Shown one piece after another: positions 17,893 to 27,809 of a stretch of 64,000 nucleotides of DNA. The DNA comes from Clostridiales bacterium (GTDB lineage Bacteria > Bacillota > Clostridia > Caldicoprobacterales > DTU083): positions 1 to 64,000 of the forward strand of contig DUSN01000045.1 in assembly GCA_012842605.1 (NCBI GenBank). The letters are read 5' to 3'. The notes below the pieces were generated by a model. The model was not told where the DNA came from and searched no databases. It worked only from the letters and a program-made list of their open reading frames with translations. Position numbers and translations under genes: made by a program. Positions within the stretch are counted from its first letter, which is position 1. Each line of letters begins with the position of its first letter.

Positions 17893-19749
17893 TTACGTCA
17901 TTTGCTTCAATAACTGACTTGTTTCCTGGAAAGTCAGTGCCGGTATATCAATAATGACTTTCGTGCCGACTCCCGGTGTGCTTTGGATGGAAACACTGCA
18001 TTGCTCCCTATAGGTAAGCTTTAGCCTTCGGATGGCATTCTGTATCCCAAACCCTTTGTATGCAGCCCGGTCATCTGTTTTTTCCTCTGAATTTAGAATG
18101 GCAGTATCAAAGCCTTTGCCGTTATCTTCAATGATAAAATCAATCCTGCTGCTTTCAAGATATGCACCTATTTTCAGATAGCTGTCTTTTTTGCTTGGGT
18201 TTATTCCGTGCAAGATAGCGTTTTCAATAAACGGCTGAAGGATCAGCTTGATGCAATAATACTCATACACATCTTCATCTACATCCCATATAAGTTCAAA
18301 GGCTGTATCATAAGTGAACTTCTGTATATTGATATATTCACGAACAATTTCCAGTTCTTCCTTAATGGAGATTAGCTCCCTGCCCTTGTTCAGGCTGAGC
18401 CTGTAAAACCTTACAAGCGAATCTATTACATTGTCAACAAGCTTGCTTTTCGGCTTGTTCAATGCCCACTTAATTGATGACAGGGAGTTATACAGGAAAT
18501 GGGGATTGATTTGCGCCTGAAGAATTTCCATTTCCATAACTCTTTTTGAAATCTCCGACTTTAACTGCTGTTCTGTTAGATAATTGACACGGGACATCAT
18601 TATGTTAAACATTTTATCAATTTGTGCAATTTCATCGGTCCCGGGTATTGTCAGAGCTTCATCGGCCTTTCCTGTATCGCTGATCCTTGAGATCTTGGCC
18701 ATTAAGCGATCCAGCCTTCTTGTAATCAAATTGGCCAGCAAATAAGAAATCAGTATGACAATAACAATTGATATTGCAGCAGTCCAGCGTGAAATATTGC
18801 GTATTACCTCAACCCTGCTGCTGATATAGCTTTTTGGATAAGATATAATTACTGTGCCGTCGTTGGATGAAGTTTTTCTATACACCAGTATATTTTTTTC
18901 ACTGTAGATTGTACCGTATTCATTGCTGCTGTTCAATATATCAGCTGTATGCATTTCGTCCGGATTCGCTGAGTCTAAAGCAGTAATTATATTGCCTTCC
19001 GAATCATAGTATGCCCACGCACCATCATCCGGCAGGTTTATATTATACAGAACATTTTCTATAGTACTGACAGGCAGGTAAACATCAATGACAGCCTGCA
19101 GGATGTTTGCATTATTATATATCGTCCTTGACAAGGTTAACACCTTGTCATACACTACATTATTCGACAACTTTGAATTCTCGGTAGTATCAATATCCCT
19201 AACCCGGTAAAAGTTGTAATTATGATATGTGCTTCTTGCCAGGGATGAAACCGGAAGCCAGGCAATACGCCGATTTTCCGTAAAGATACTTTCGTATAAC
19301 GGGTCATCTTTTATCTCTTCTATGCTTAATATGTTCTTATTGCCAAAGATAAGGCTTTTATTTGCCGTATATACCTTAATGTCAATGTCTGTCTGTAAAG
19401 TCCGCAGGTTTTCAAATTTCGGCATTATGACATCTATGTAGGCTTCATGCAGTTTATTTATATTATCTGTGTAATCAGTATTCAGGATCTTGTTAAACTG
19501 CCTGTCGAACAAAAGCAGTTCGCTCTCCTTGCGGCATAAATCAAGCTTGTAATTGATATCATCCGTGATTTGAACCAATTCACTTTCCAAAGAGCGCACA
19601 GCTTCTTTAATCATAAAAGATTCCGATTGCGAATAGGACAATTCACCCACAACAACTATAGGCACAATAATCATGAGCGTATAAGCGTATATCAGCTTGT
19701 GCCTCAGCTTTAAGTTATGTGAAAAGCTCCTTAATAGTCCTAAAAGCAT
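17893..19749 (-). CDS. YesM-like sensor histidine kinase
   Basis: 618 residues: membrane helices at about 17-38 and 322-344 around a large extracellular sensor domain, a HAMP region, the His_kinase motif QINPHFLYNSLSSIKW (His417), N-box ENAILHGINP and G-box DNGKGFD...GFGIQNAIRRL. It senses an extracellular sugar signal, perhaps through a binding protein, and phosphorylates the adjacent response regulator. Start 19749 is chosen for its AGGAG site, which overlaps the regulator's stop. In operon with the regulator and the glycosidase. Confidence 0.93.
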   Translation of the reverse strand: MLLGLLRSFSHNLKLRHKLIYAYTLMIIVPIVVVGELSYSQSESFMIKEAVRSLESELVQITDDINYKLDLCRKESELLLFDRQFNKILNTDYTDNINKLHEAYIDVIMPKFENLRTLQTDIDIKVYTANKSLIFGNKNILSIEEIKDDPLYESIFTENRRIAWLPVSSLARSTYHNYNFYRVRDIDTTENSKLSNNVVYDKVLTLSRTIYNNANILQAVIDVYLPVSTIENVLYNINLPDDGAWAYYDSEGNIITALDSANPDEMHTADILNSSNEYGTIYSEKNILVYRKTSSNDGTVIISYPKSYISSRVEVIRNISRWTAAISIVIVILISYLLANLITRRLDRLMAKISRISDTGKADEALTIPGTDEIAQIDKMFNIMMSRVNYLTEQQLKSEISKRVMEMEILQAQINPHFLYNSLSSIKWALNKPKSKLVDNVIDSLVRFYRLSLNKGRELISIKEELEIVREYINIQKFTYDTAFELIWDVDEDVYEYYCIKLILQPFIENAILHGINPSKKDSYLKIGAYLESSRIDFIIEDNGKGFDTAILNSEEKTDDRAAYKGFGIQNAIRRLKLTYREQCSVSIQSTPGVGTKVIIDIPALTFQETSQLLKQMT

Positions 19750-19753
19750 AACC

Positions 19754-21364
19754 TCATCTCCTGTCACGGAATTCAAGAGGGGTCATTCTGCAATGCTCTT
19801 TAAATACAGAGCAAAAATAAGAATTACTCTTGTAACCTACCTTTTCTGCAATTTCATATACTTTCAGAAGAGAACCCTTAAGCAGGCGCTGGGCTTCTTC
19901 AATACGGATTTTGGTAAGGTATTCAATAAGGGTAAGCCCGGTTTCCTTTTTGAAAATATAATTTGCATAACAAGGGCTTAAGTAAGCCTTCTCTGCAATA
20001 TCAGATACGGTTATATCCTTGTTGAAATTCTCATGCATGTAGTTCTTAAGCACTTCAATTACTTTCTTGTTTTTACGCCTGTCTTTACAATTAAGGTAAG
20101 AGCTTACCGAATAAATCAAATTCTTCAGCCATTCTTTTGTATCATCAAGTGAGTTTAGCTTGTAAAACTTGTCGGAAGCAGTGAATATATCATCTATAAT
20201 GCTGTTTGGTTTTTCATTTATTTCAATAAGATTGATTTGTATGTAATATATGATGCTGATGCAGACATATTGCACGTAGTTATCATTGACAGGGAACGAA
20301 ACATTTTCAAAAATGCCATCAACAAAGCTGTCGATTTCCTTTTTGTCTCCTGTCATGATCAGGTATTTTATATCATTTTGCATAGTGCTTGTGTTTACGG
20401 AAGCAGATCTGTTGCTGCCTTTATAAATATCTGAGTAATAGATTGTCTGATTTTTTCCAAGGTATTGTTTAAATTTAAGTGCGTCACATGCTTCCTGGTA
20501 GCAGCTGTGAACTTCAGTAATACGGCTGTAAGTATTGCTGGTACCCACAGCAACCGGCAGGTTGAATTGATTGAAAAGCTCTTTTCTTAAAATCTCTGAA
20601 AAGTCCACAAGGTTGAATTCCTCATTCTCATATACATTGATTAATATTGCGTAGCGGTTTCTTTCGATGCATGTTACATAAAAGCTTTTGTTATTGGAGT
20701 GTTTTTTGCAAAAATCACATATGTATTCTTTAATCTTAAGAGAACTCAGCTGTTTTCTTTCTTCTGATTCGCTCTCAATGTCATCACACTCTACTGCCAA
20801 TACTGCATAGTGTCCCTTCTTCAACCCAACCTCGAGAAAATCATTTTTTTCCCAAATAGTATTTTCATCCTTTAAGAACCCGAACAGGATATCGCGAATG
20901 AACTGATCCCTGAGTATGGGGAAGTTTTCCCTCAGACGTCTGATCAATTCTACTTCTTCTTCCCTTTTCTTTACTTCCTTTATATGGAGCCCTGTAACTT
21001 TGCTTATTGTTTCCATGAGCTCACCTGCAATTATGGGCTTGAGCACATAACCCATCGCATTCATGTTAATTGCAGATTTTGCAAAATTAAAGTTGTCAAA
21101 ACAGCTTATAAAGATAACCTTAATATCCGGCAAAAACTCTCTTATGTTTTCAACCATTTTAAATCCATCAGCATGGGGCATTACGATATCAGATATTATA
21201 ATATCAGGCTCAAGAGCCCTGGCTTTTTCAATTCCATCAAGCCCATTTTCAGCTGTACCTACTACTTTTATACCAACACTTTCCCAGTCAATGATATTTG
21301 CTATTCCTTCACGCTCAGATGGTTTATCATCTACTATAAGCAGCTTAAGCATTAATTCATGCAT
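19754..21364 (-). CDS. YesN-like response regulator, AraC-type
   Basis: 536 residues: receiver domain with VDD (11-13) and phosphoacceptor Asp59 in DIIISDIVMP, a long central linker domain, and a C-terminal double HTH (KDITVSDIAEKAYLSPCYANYIFKK... to the end) of AraC type. Partner of the kinase encoded five bases downstream. The ATG at 21364 has GGGAG eleven bases before it; Met5 is too far. Probably activates carbohydrate uptake genes nearby, such as the divergent solute-binding protein gene. Confidence 0.93.
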   Translation of the reverse strand: MHELMLKLLIVDDKPSEREGIANIIDWESVGIKVVGTAENGLDGIEKARALEPDIIISDIVMPHADGFKMVENIREFLPDIKVIFISCFDNFNFAKSAINMNAMGYVLKPIIAGELMETISKVTGLHIKEVKKREEEVELIRRLRENFPILRDQFIRDILFGFLKDENTIWEKNDFLEVGLKKGHYAVLAVECDDIESESEERKQLSSLKIKEYICDFCKKHSNNKSFYVTCIERNRYAILINVYENEEFNLVDFSEILRKELFNQFNLPVAVGTSNTYSRITEVHSCYQEACDALKFKQYLGKNQTIYYSDIYKGSNRSASVNTSTMQNDIKYLIMTGDKKEIDSFVDGIFENVSFPVNDNYVQYVCISIIYYIQINLIEINEKPNSIIDDIFTASDKFYKLNSLDDTKEWLKNLIYSVSSYLNCKDRRKNKKVIEVLKNYMHENFNKDITVSDIAEKAYLSPCYANYIFKKETGLTLIEYLTKIRIEEAQRLLKGSLLKVYEIAEKVGYKSNSYFCSVFKEHCRMTPLEFRDRR

Positions 21365-21421
21365 ATGTTAATAAACTCCCTTTATAGCATTATTAAGATT
21401 AGATATTTTTTTAAACATTGA

Positions 21422-21443
21422 TTTATGTTAAGATTAACATAAA
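21422..21443. promoter_or_regulatory. Perfect inverted repeat in the divergent control region
   Basis: TTTATGTTA and TAACATAAA flank a four-base AGAT centre. It lies between the response regulator start (21364) and the solute-binding protein start (21559), so it may be a binding site for the AraC-type regulator. Whether it serves one or both directions is unknown. Confidence 0.5.
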
Positions 21444-21558
21444 ACAAAATCGCTTTCAACACATGGTAATTTTCCCCGCTTTATTTGCAGCTTAATTGAG
21501 AACCATGGACAGTAAAACATAAGCAAACGATGAAAAGGTAAAATCAAGGAGGATAACC

Positions 21559-23418
21559 ATGACAAAACCTGTAAAGCTGATCGGCTTTATTCTGATACTT
21601 TGTATGGTATTGGCTCTGTCTGCCGGGTGCAGCAGCGGACAAGTGACCTCACCCGCCCAAAAGCCGGAAGAAGTAAAGGATGTTACACCTGCCAATCCAG
21701 ATGAAACTGAAGATATGGGGCATGACGAGTATACCCCTGAAAAAGAAATAAGTCCCAAGGCATGGTTTACCTGGGCTGATGCCTTTGCGCCTCTCAGAAG
21801 ACCTGTTGAAGATGTTGTAGGTGAAGAGATAAAAAGGATAACCAAAGTAAATTTCACACAGGACAATATTATTGCAAATAACGGGGTTACAGGACCTGAA
21901 AGACTGAGTATGTTTTTAGCAACCGATACCCTGCCGGAGATTATATATGCCCAGGTTTCCAGCTCTACAGATATTATCAATACTCTGGTTAATTCCGGAG
22001 AAGTGTGGGAACTTACTCCATACCTTGAAAAATACACACCAAATATGTTGCAGAGGATTTTGCCCGAAACATGGGAATGCTGGTATAGGGACGGGAAAGT
22101 ATATGGAATACCAGGCGATTTTGAATCCAACACAGTTTTTGAACCAAATATGACTGACCTGGCTAAGGAGCAGATAGCGAAAAAACCAGGACCATTCTTA
22201 TTCGTTGTACGGGATGATTTGCTGAAGCAGATTTACCCGGAAACAAAAACATCTGAAGAATTGGCAGCTGCACTTGAAGCAAACGGCAAGCTTACATGGG
22301 AAGATATGAAAACTCCTATGGAAACACCGGAAGACTTGCTCGATTTCCTCAGAAGAGTAAAAGAGCTTGGCGTGAAAACCCAGGGCAAGGACGTCATTCC
22401 ATTGGATATGTGGACTGAAGGCTGGTGGATTGCACCATTTGCAGAAGCATACGGATTTATTAATGCAGGAGCATGGGGCGTAACCTGGAGTGAAGAAGCA
22501 AACTCTGTCTATTGGGCTCCTTCTACCCCTGAATACAAAGAATACTTATACTGGCTGCATACTGCTTATAAAGAAAAGCTTATAGATCAGGAAACCTTCA
22601 TCATGGGCGACGACCATCGAAATGCTAAAATCTACTCCGGTCTGTATGCTGTATCACACAACTGGCAGGATATCAATAGTATAAATAACAATATTAAAGC
22701 AAATGGTGACAAATTTGCATACAGGTTAGTGAAGGGTATGACAAAGAAAATAAACGGAGATCCACAATACTTATTAATGGATCCAAGAGGCGGCAACTTC
22801 CTCATGATCTCAAAATCTGTTCCAGAAGATGAGCTTATCCAGATGCTGAAATGGATTGACTTCATGTATTCTTACGAAGGTGAAGAACTCATGGCGTGGG
22901 GGCCGGAATCTGCCGGTCTGTGGGAGATTAAAGACGGAGTAAAAACATTTAAAGATCCTGATTTGATGCAAAATGCCATGTATGGCGCTGAAACTGAAAA
23001 GGATCTCACATATTACGGTCTTTCCGGCGGACCTATTAATTTCTATGAACTCGCAAGGTTTACTTACCTGCATGATAATACTCGTACAGTCAAGGCTTAC
23101 CACAGCGTACCTCCCAGAGTAGACAATGTTTATCTTGCCCAGTATGCTGATTTCTGGAATGAAATGTTTCCCAGGAAAATAAAAATCAATCAGTTGCCCA
23201 TGTTCCTTGGACAGGTGCCCGATATAGCCAAGCTGACCAGTGAAGAAGGACTTTATGGTGCCTGCAAGAACGAATGGGCCAAGGCGATTGTATCCGGCAA
23301 TGATGAAGAGTTTGAAAAACATTATCAAGAAGGCTTGAAGCGCTTGCAAGACCTTGGAATGGAAAAAGCCATGGCAGATCTGACCAGGCTGCTAAACGAC
23401 TTCTTGTCACAAAATTAA
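21559..23418 (+). CDS. Extracellular solute-binding lipoprotein (LplA-like)
   Basis: 619 residues with a lipoprotein signal peptide (KLIGFILILCMVLALSAGC, Cys about 24) and a Ser/Pro/Glu-rich linker, then a large sugar-binding domain with many Trp residues. The length fits the LplA/YtcQ family that binds oligosaccharides for LplBC-type permeases. AAGGAGG precedes the ATG. It is divergent from the YesMN operon and has no permease genes after it; the nearest permeases (27805-29707) are on the other strand and have their own binding protein. Confidence 0.88.
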   Translation: MTKPVKLIGFILILCMVLALSAGCSSGQVTSPAQKPEEVKDVTPANPDETEDMGHDEYTPEKEISPKAWFTWADAFAPLRRPVEDVVGEEIKRITKVNFTQDNIIANNGVTGPERLSMFLATDTLPEIIYAQVSSSTDIINTLVNSGEVWELTPYLEKYTPNMLQRILPETWECWYRDGKVYGIPGDFESNTVFEPNMTDLAKEQIAKKPGPFLFVVRDDLLKQIYPETKTSEELAAALEANGKLTWEDMKTPMETPEDLLDFLRRVKELGVKTQGKDVIPLDMWTEGWWIAPFAEAYGFINAGAWGVTWSEEANSVYWAPSTPEYKEYLYWLHTAYKEKLIDQETFIMGDDHRNAKIYSGLYAVSHNWQDINSINNNIKANGDKFAYRLVKGMTKKINGDPQYLLMDPRGGNFLMISKSVPEDELIQMLKWIDFMYSYEGEELMAWGPESAGLWEIKDGVKTFKDPDLMQNAMYGAETEKDLTYYGLSGGPINFYELARFTYLHDNTRTVKAYHSVPPRVDNVYLAQYADFWNEMFPRKIKINQLPMFLGQVPDIAKLTSEEGLYGACKNEWAKAIVSGNDEEFEKHYQEGLKRLQDLGMEKAMADLTRLLNDFLSQN

Positions 23419-23424
23419 AGAGGT

Positions 23425-23449
23425 AGACACGGGGACGGTTCTCCTGTCT
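23425..23449 (+). repeat. REP-like element copy A
   Basis: Imperfect hairpin with AGACA/TGTCT ends around GGGGACGGTTCT, located seven bases beyond the solute-binding protein stop. It is a diverged, oppositely oriented relative of the repeats at 25763-25871 beside the RAYT transposase gene. Confidence 0.6.
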
Positions 23450-23513
23450 TATAATACTAAATGTTCATTAAAAAAGGTATCAATGGATACCTACATACAC
23501 TATATATCATAAT

Positions 23514-24339
23514 TTACTTCTGCCAATATTCTCCCTGATAGATTTTTGTAATATTCTCACCATCCGTCGTCATCGATAATAAGGTCCTAAGGCTATCTTG
23601 ATCTGTTTTTCCATCAATTGTTTTAATTTCATATGTGTATGCATAAAAATAAATATGATTGCCGAGGATGTTTATATTATCGAATGTATTGTATCCTCCA
23701 TATCCATCTTGTCCCTCATATATATTTTCTCCTACTATATCTTTTGTTAACTGAAGCACTTGTGTTTCTTCGCCTGTTTGCAAATTTACTTTTGAAAGCT
23801 TTCCATTGTCATGTATTTATTACAGTTAAGCATTTTCCGCCATCTTCTATAATTTTTTGATTTTCAGAGCCATCCCATTTTACTTTCCAAATCTCAAAGC
23901 TTGGTTCAATTATACAGCCGCCTGTGTATATAGGGATATCAAGCTGATAATAAATCCAACCATCTTCAATATTTAGATAATTCTGTGTATAATCGCTATG
24001 TACCAATACTGTTTTTTCCTGGCCATCTGTCCTTATTCTGCATATACCCTCATTGGGATTAAAATAAATCCAACCGTCTTCAACAAGGATTTCGATTTCA
24101 TATTTACTGCTGTAATTCTCATCGACCCATATTACAGTCTCATTACTGCCATCGAAATTCGCTTTGCACAAGGATCTTTCCAAATGGCTGTAATAATAAA
24201 TATACTCCCCGTCTGATGCAACAAATGACCGATTTGCTACATTTCCGTACCTGTTCAATTTCTCTGCAGATTGATTACTGCATCCAGCAAATGAGATGAT
24301 GATAAATATCAGCAAAAGAAGTTTGACTGATTTTTTCAT
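23514..24339 (-). pseudogene. Frameshifted DUF5050-type lipoprotein
   Basis: The first frame (24339 to 23809) has a lipoprotein signal (LLLIFIIISFAGC) and repeats of the type DGEYIYYY, EDGWIYF, EDGWIYYQL, typical of DUF5050 beta-propeller-like proteins. It stops at 23809, but homologous sequence resumes in another frame with IHDNGKLSKVNLQTGEET and runs to 23514. The switch lies about 23815-23825 near an ATAAATACA stretch and needs one extra base removed. Start 24339 has AGGTGG nine bases before. Function of the family is unknown. Natural decay or an assembly error are both possible. Confidence 0.65.
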
Positions 24340-24426
24340 GTTCACTCACCACCTATAAAATTAATAAAGGTATTATGGTGAGTGAGAACCAAGAAGATGT
24401 GATCGGCAATAGCCACAATCATTATA

Positions 24427-24840
24427 TCAGATAGATATATGTTTATCACTACTACTAATAATTTTCACATAGAATTCTCTGTTTCGTGGCCCGTCGAATT
24501 CACAGAAGTATATGCCTTGCCAGGTGCCCAGCATAAGTTTTCCTTCCTGGATTATAACAGTACAGGAGGAACCCATAAGAGAAGCCTTTACATGAGCATG
24601 CGAATTCCCTTCAAAGTGTAGATAATCTCCATGTACAGGGAATGCTTTGTTCAATGCAGAAATCATGTCCCGCACAACATCCGGATCAGCATTTTCGTTT
24701 ATTGTGACACCAGCTGTTGTGTGAGGCACATATACGACTACGATGCCATCCCGCACATTGCTGTTTTTTACAATTTCAGCAACCTTATTGGTTATGTTGA
24801 TGAATTGTTGTGATTTCGTGGTTTGAATTTTATGGTTCAT
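24427..24840 (-). CDS. yjbQ: YjbQ family protein (UPF0047)
   Basis: 137 residues covering the whole small YjbQ fold: VPHTTAGVTINENADPDVVRDM in the middle, HFEGNSHAHVKASLMGSS with the conserved His residues, and GTWQGIYFCEFDGPRNRE at the end. Family members show weak thiamine-phosphate synthase activity; the true role is uncertain. ATG 24840 follows AAAGGAG, unlike the in-frame start at 24891. It lies 53 bases downstream of the transposase gene on the same strand. Confidence 0.9.
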   Translation of the reverse strand: MNHKIQTTKSQQFINITNKVAEIVKNSNVRDGIVVVYVPHTTAGVTINENADPDVVRDMISALNKAFPVHGDYLHFEGNSHAHVKASLMGSSCTVIIQEGKLMLGTWQGIYFCEFDGPRNREFYVKIISSSDKHISI

Positions 24841-24893
24841 TATGCAATTCTCCTTTTTGTCATTTGTCCGATATATGTGGATGGTTCTCATGT

Positions 24894-25685
24894 CTAATTT
24901 CTTAGGATTTTACTTACCTTATCCTTACTCAGACCGGTAATAGCAGCAATTTTCCTTACCGATAAGTGGGTCTTTTGCCTAAATTCCTTAATTAAATCGT
25001 TCGATATTTGCGCCATCTGACTGTTGTTGCTTTCATAACCCTTATCCATAAGCATCTTCAAAAAAAGTTCTCTTGCTTCTTTTTCATCAATAATTTCTGT
25101 GTCATCTTTCAGGTCAATATAAGTATCATCACACTCCTCATTCATATACTCTTTATACTTCTCAATGGCCACATCCTTATCTTCAGAAAAAAAGCCCAGT
25201 ATGGTATCGGTATCCAGCATTTTGGCAAAGCAATTTTCGTTATCATTATTTAAATAGCTATTGTAGCTACTCCATTTATAGTCAGATGCTCTCTTTACTA
25301 TCCCTGCCTTTACCGGATTTTGATGTATATATCTCGTTAAAGTCAATAGATATCTATCCTGTTCTACAGCCTCACTCTTAAACCTGTCTTGAAATAGATG
25401 CCCTACTCTTTTGTACTTCTTGTTGAAATAATGGACATAACTTACGGTAATACGCTTCATTACTGCAGCTACATCTTCCATTCCTTCTCTTAACAATAAA
25501 TGAACATGATTATCCATGAGACAAAAGGCATGAAGATAAAATCTATTATTCTTTTTCTTTTCATGCATGATTTCTATGAAACGATGTTTATCCTCATCAC
25601 CTTTAAATATATTATTTCTTTCATTACCGCGAAGCATGATATGATAATATCCACTATTGCTTTTAATTCTCTGTTGTCTTGGCAT
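24894..25685 (-). mobile_element. REP-associated tyrosine transposase (RAYT, Y1/IS200-like)
   Basis: 263 residues. The Y1_Tnp HUH motif is MDNHVHLLL (His60, His62); Tyr86 in SYVHYFNKKY is the likely catalytic residue, followed by GHLFQDRFKSE and TRYIHQNPVKAGI. A C-terminal helix-turn-helix (SVRKIAAITGLSKDKVSKIL) is added, as in many RAYTs. RAYTs cut single-stranded REP hairpins; matching repeats lie 80-190 bases upstream of the start and at 23425. No terminal inverted repeats of a classical IS were found, and the gene is intact. Confidence 0.88.
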
Positions 25686-25762
25686 CTTTTATCACTCTTA
25701 TTATTGATTTTTAGTAATAGTTTACTAATATTGTATACATTTGTCAACGCATACATAAATAT

Positions 25763-25793
25763 AAGTAAGACAAAAGAACCGTCCCCTTGTCTC
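25763..25793 (+). repeat. REP-like element copy B
   Basis: 31-base unit with AAGACA...TGTCTC ends around AGAACCGTCCCC, perfectly repeated at 25798-25828 with a period of 35. The ends can pair as an imperfect hairpin. It lies 5' of the RAYT gene. Confidence 0.75.
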
Positions 25794-25797
25794 ATTT

Positions 25798-25828
25798 AAG
25801 TAAGACAAAAGAACCGTCCCCTTGTCTC
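25798..25828 (+). repeat. REP-like element copy C
   Basis: Identical over 31 bases to copy B, four bases after it, in the same orientation. Confidence 0.75.
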
Positions 25829-25840
25829 GAAAGACAAAAA

Positions 25841-25871
25841 GGAAGACAAAGGAACCGTCCCTTTGTCTTCC
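25841..25871 (+). repeat. REP-like element copy D, perfect hairpin
   Basis: Variant with perfect 12-base arms GGAAGACAAAGG and CCTTTGTCTTCC around AACCGTC. It ends 22 bases before the solute-binding protein stop at 25894, so it may also act as the 3' hairpin of that operon. Confidence 0.75.
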
Positions 25872-25893
25872 CTTCCTTTGTCTACTCTACCGC

Positions 25894-27675
25894 TTATTTT
25901 TTATTGGCGAGGTAGTCCAGGTAAGCTGCTTCAATAATCGGATTAATATGGTTGTAGTAATCCATATAATTAATATTTTCTGCTTTTTTGCGCCATTCTT
26001 CTATAAGCCTGTCAAATTCAGCGTCGTCTTTGGCAAGATAGAGCTTTCCAATGTACTCAGCCTGCAGTGAGGTCAGCTGTTTTTCAATAAGGGCCAAATC
26101 CGAATCGGGTTCTATGCCGGTTTCATAAACAAACACATCGTCACGGGTCACACCTGCCCTGGCAGCATTGAACTCTACAGTCAGATTGGGATCCAGACCC
26201 AGTATCTGTTTGTATTCCAGATCGTATTGGTCTTCACTCTCAGCCAGGTAATATTTGTTCTCCAGGATGGTAAAAGCATCTCCTTTTGAATCAAAACCAC
26301 CATAGTAGTTGCTGAATATGGTATACTTGCCAATTCCGGTTTTTTCAATATAGTCAGGATCAGTTTTAACCATTTCAATAACTTCATCGGTGGGCTTTCT
26401 GAAGCCATCAGCGTCATAGTTCCAATGTACGCCTTCAACACCCATTCCCTGGAAAGCAATACCTTCTTCAGTACTCAACCAGGCAAGTCTCTTAATAATT
26501 TCTTCGGGATTTGCGCAATTGACAGTAATGTACAAACCAGTCATGCCATTGGGGAAGTACTGCCCTGTAATATTCTGGGCTGTTATGCCGGAAGACTCAG
26601 GATATTTCATCCAGGTGTAGGGAACGATTTTCTGTTCGGGGTGGCCTGCTGCAGCTCTTGCCCTGTTGGCAACGCCATCAAGCCATCCGCCGGCATAGTA
26701 GTTACAGAATATAATACCCTGGGCCAGCTTCTGATTATAATCATCCATTGTCATAGTAACAGCTTCCGGATCGGCGATTCCTTCTCTATATGCCCTGTTC
26801 AGCCAACGCATTGCCCACATCCATTCTTCACTGTCAAAGCAGTATTTCTGCTTCCAGTTATCAGCCTGAGTTGCTGACCCCAGCCAGGAGTGTGCGCCGC
26901 CAAATCGCTGGAGTGCATAAATAGCCCAGATAGCACCCCATTCATCAGCAAACCAGCCGGAGAAGGCGTATGTCTTCATTCCATCATATTCCGGCATTGC
27001 TTCCTGCATAGCTTTAGCCATTTCGAAGAACTCATCCAGATCCTTGGGTTTAGGGAGATCAGCCGGATCATCAGCCAGCATCCTCCAAATATCATAACGG
27101 AAACCCATTGTGGGCTCAATGCATGGGAAATCTTCGGTATAACCAAATTGACCCGGGACATAGTAGAATTTGCCTTTGTAGCCTTCTATATCCAGAGAAA
27201 ATGCAGCAGGATTACTTGTCATGTATTCATACAACCAGGGAGCGTATTTTTCCAGATAAGGCCCGATCTCCACCAGATGTCCCCCGGTTGTATAGTTATC
27301 CATAATAGGTTCTGGTTTCAAATTGAGGGCGTCAGGATAGGATCTGCTGGCGAGCATCAATGTAAGCTGCTCTGCAGCATCACTTGCTGTGTATTGAAAT
27401 TCGATGTCAACGCCAAGCTGTTCGCGGATAAATTTGTGGCACTCATCTTCGTCCACAAAATCTCCCGGATCAGGACTCCCGAGCCAGATTGTAAATTTGA
27501 TGGGTTCCAGGGTGTCCCCCGGGTCATCGATGGGTTTTTCTGATGTTTGAGGACCTGAAGTACTTGGAGTATCTGAGGGAGTTTTTCCTGTATCTTTGCT
27601 GCAGGCTGCAAAAGTGGATAAAACTAATACTGCAATTAGGCAGATACACCATAGTTTTATTAGCGCTCTTTTCAT
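25894..27675 (-). CDS. Extracellular solute-binding lipoprotein (LplA-like)
   Basis: 593 residues: signal peptide with lipobox-like STFAAC (Cys about 25; Phe at -3 is unusual), Ser/Thr/Pro linker, then a two-lobed sugar-binding domain rich in Trp/Tyr. It is the last gene of the LplB-LplC-binding protein operon and shares family and size with the protein at 21559 but is clearly divergent. Captures an oligosaccharide at the outer face of the membrane for the two permeases encoded upstream. Confidence 0.9.
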   Translation of the reverse strand: MKRALIKLWCICLIAVLVLSTFAACSKDTGKTPSDTPSTSGPQTSEKPIDDPGDTLEPIKFTIWLGSPDPGDFVDEDECHKFIREQLGVDIEFQYTASDAAEQLTLMLASRSYPDALNLKPEPIMDNYTTGGHLVEIGPYLEKYAPWLYEYMTSNPAAFSLDIEGYKGKFYYVPGQFGYTEDFPCIEPTMGFRYDIWRMLADDPADLPKPKDLDEFFEMAKAMQEAMPEYDGMKTYAFSGWFADEWGAIWAIYALQRFGGAHSWLGSATQADNWKQKYCFDSEEWMWAMRWLNRAYREGIADPEAVTMTMDDYNQKLAQGIIFCNYYAGGWLDGVANRARAAAGHPEQKIVPYTWMKYPESSGITAQNITGQYFPNGMTGLYITVNCANPEEIIKRLAWLSTEEGIAFQGMGVEGVHWNYDADGFRKPTDEVIEMVKTDPDYIEKTGIGKYTIFSNYYGGFDSKGDAFTILENKYYLAESEDQYDLEYKQILGLDPNLTVEFNAARAGVTRDDVFVYETGIEPDSDLALIEKQLTSLQAEYIGKLYLAKDDAEFDRLIEEWRKKAENINYMDYYNHINPIIEAAYLDYLANKK

Positions 27676-27781
27676 CTTTCTTCCTCCTTATTATTAATAT
27701 GATAAAAGCATCAAAAGACACTTACATTTTATTAATTCCAATGTTAGTCTTTTGACACCTATATCGCTGCATGGGACAATT

Positions 27782-27809
27782 GCTGATACCAAAATGGTTT
27801 TGTATCAGC
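27782..27809 (-). promoter_or_regulatory. Intercistronic hairpin between permease and binding-protein genes
   Basis: GCTGATAC/GTATCAGC arms with a 12-base loop overlap the LplC-like stop codon. There is no T-run on the minus strand, so it is more likely an mRNA-stabilising or partial-attenuation hairpin than a full terminator. Confidence 0.45.

Noticed and set aside
22810-23349. Minus-strand frame of 179 codons
   Set aside because: Antisense to the 21559-23418 lipoprotein gene, no start signals.
25763-25871. REP-like repeats as a CRISPR array
   Set aside because: Copies are four to twelve bases apart without spacers, form hairpins and lie beside a RAYT gene.
26890-27543. Plus-strand frame of 217 codons
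   Set aside because: Antisense to the solute-binding protein gene; composition is that of a shadow frame.
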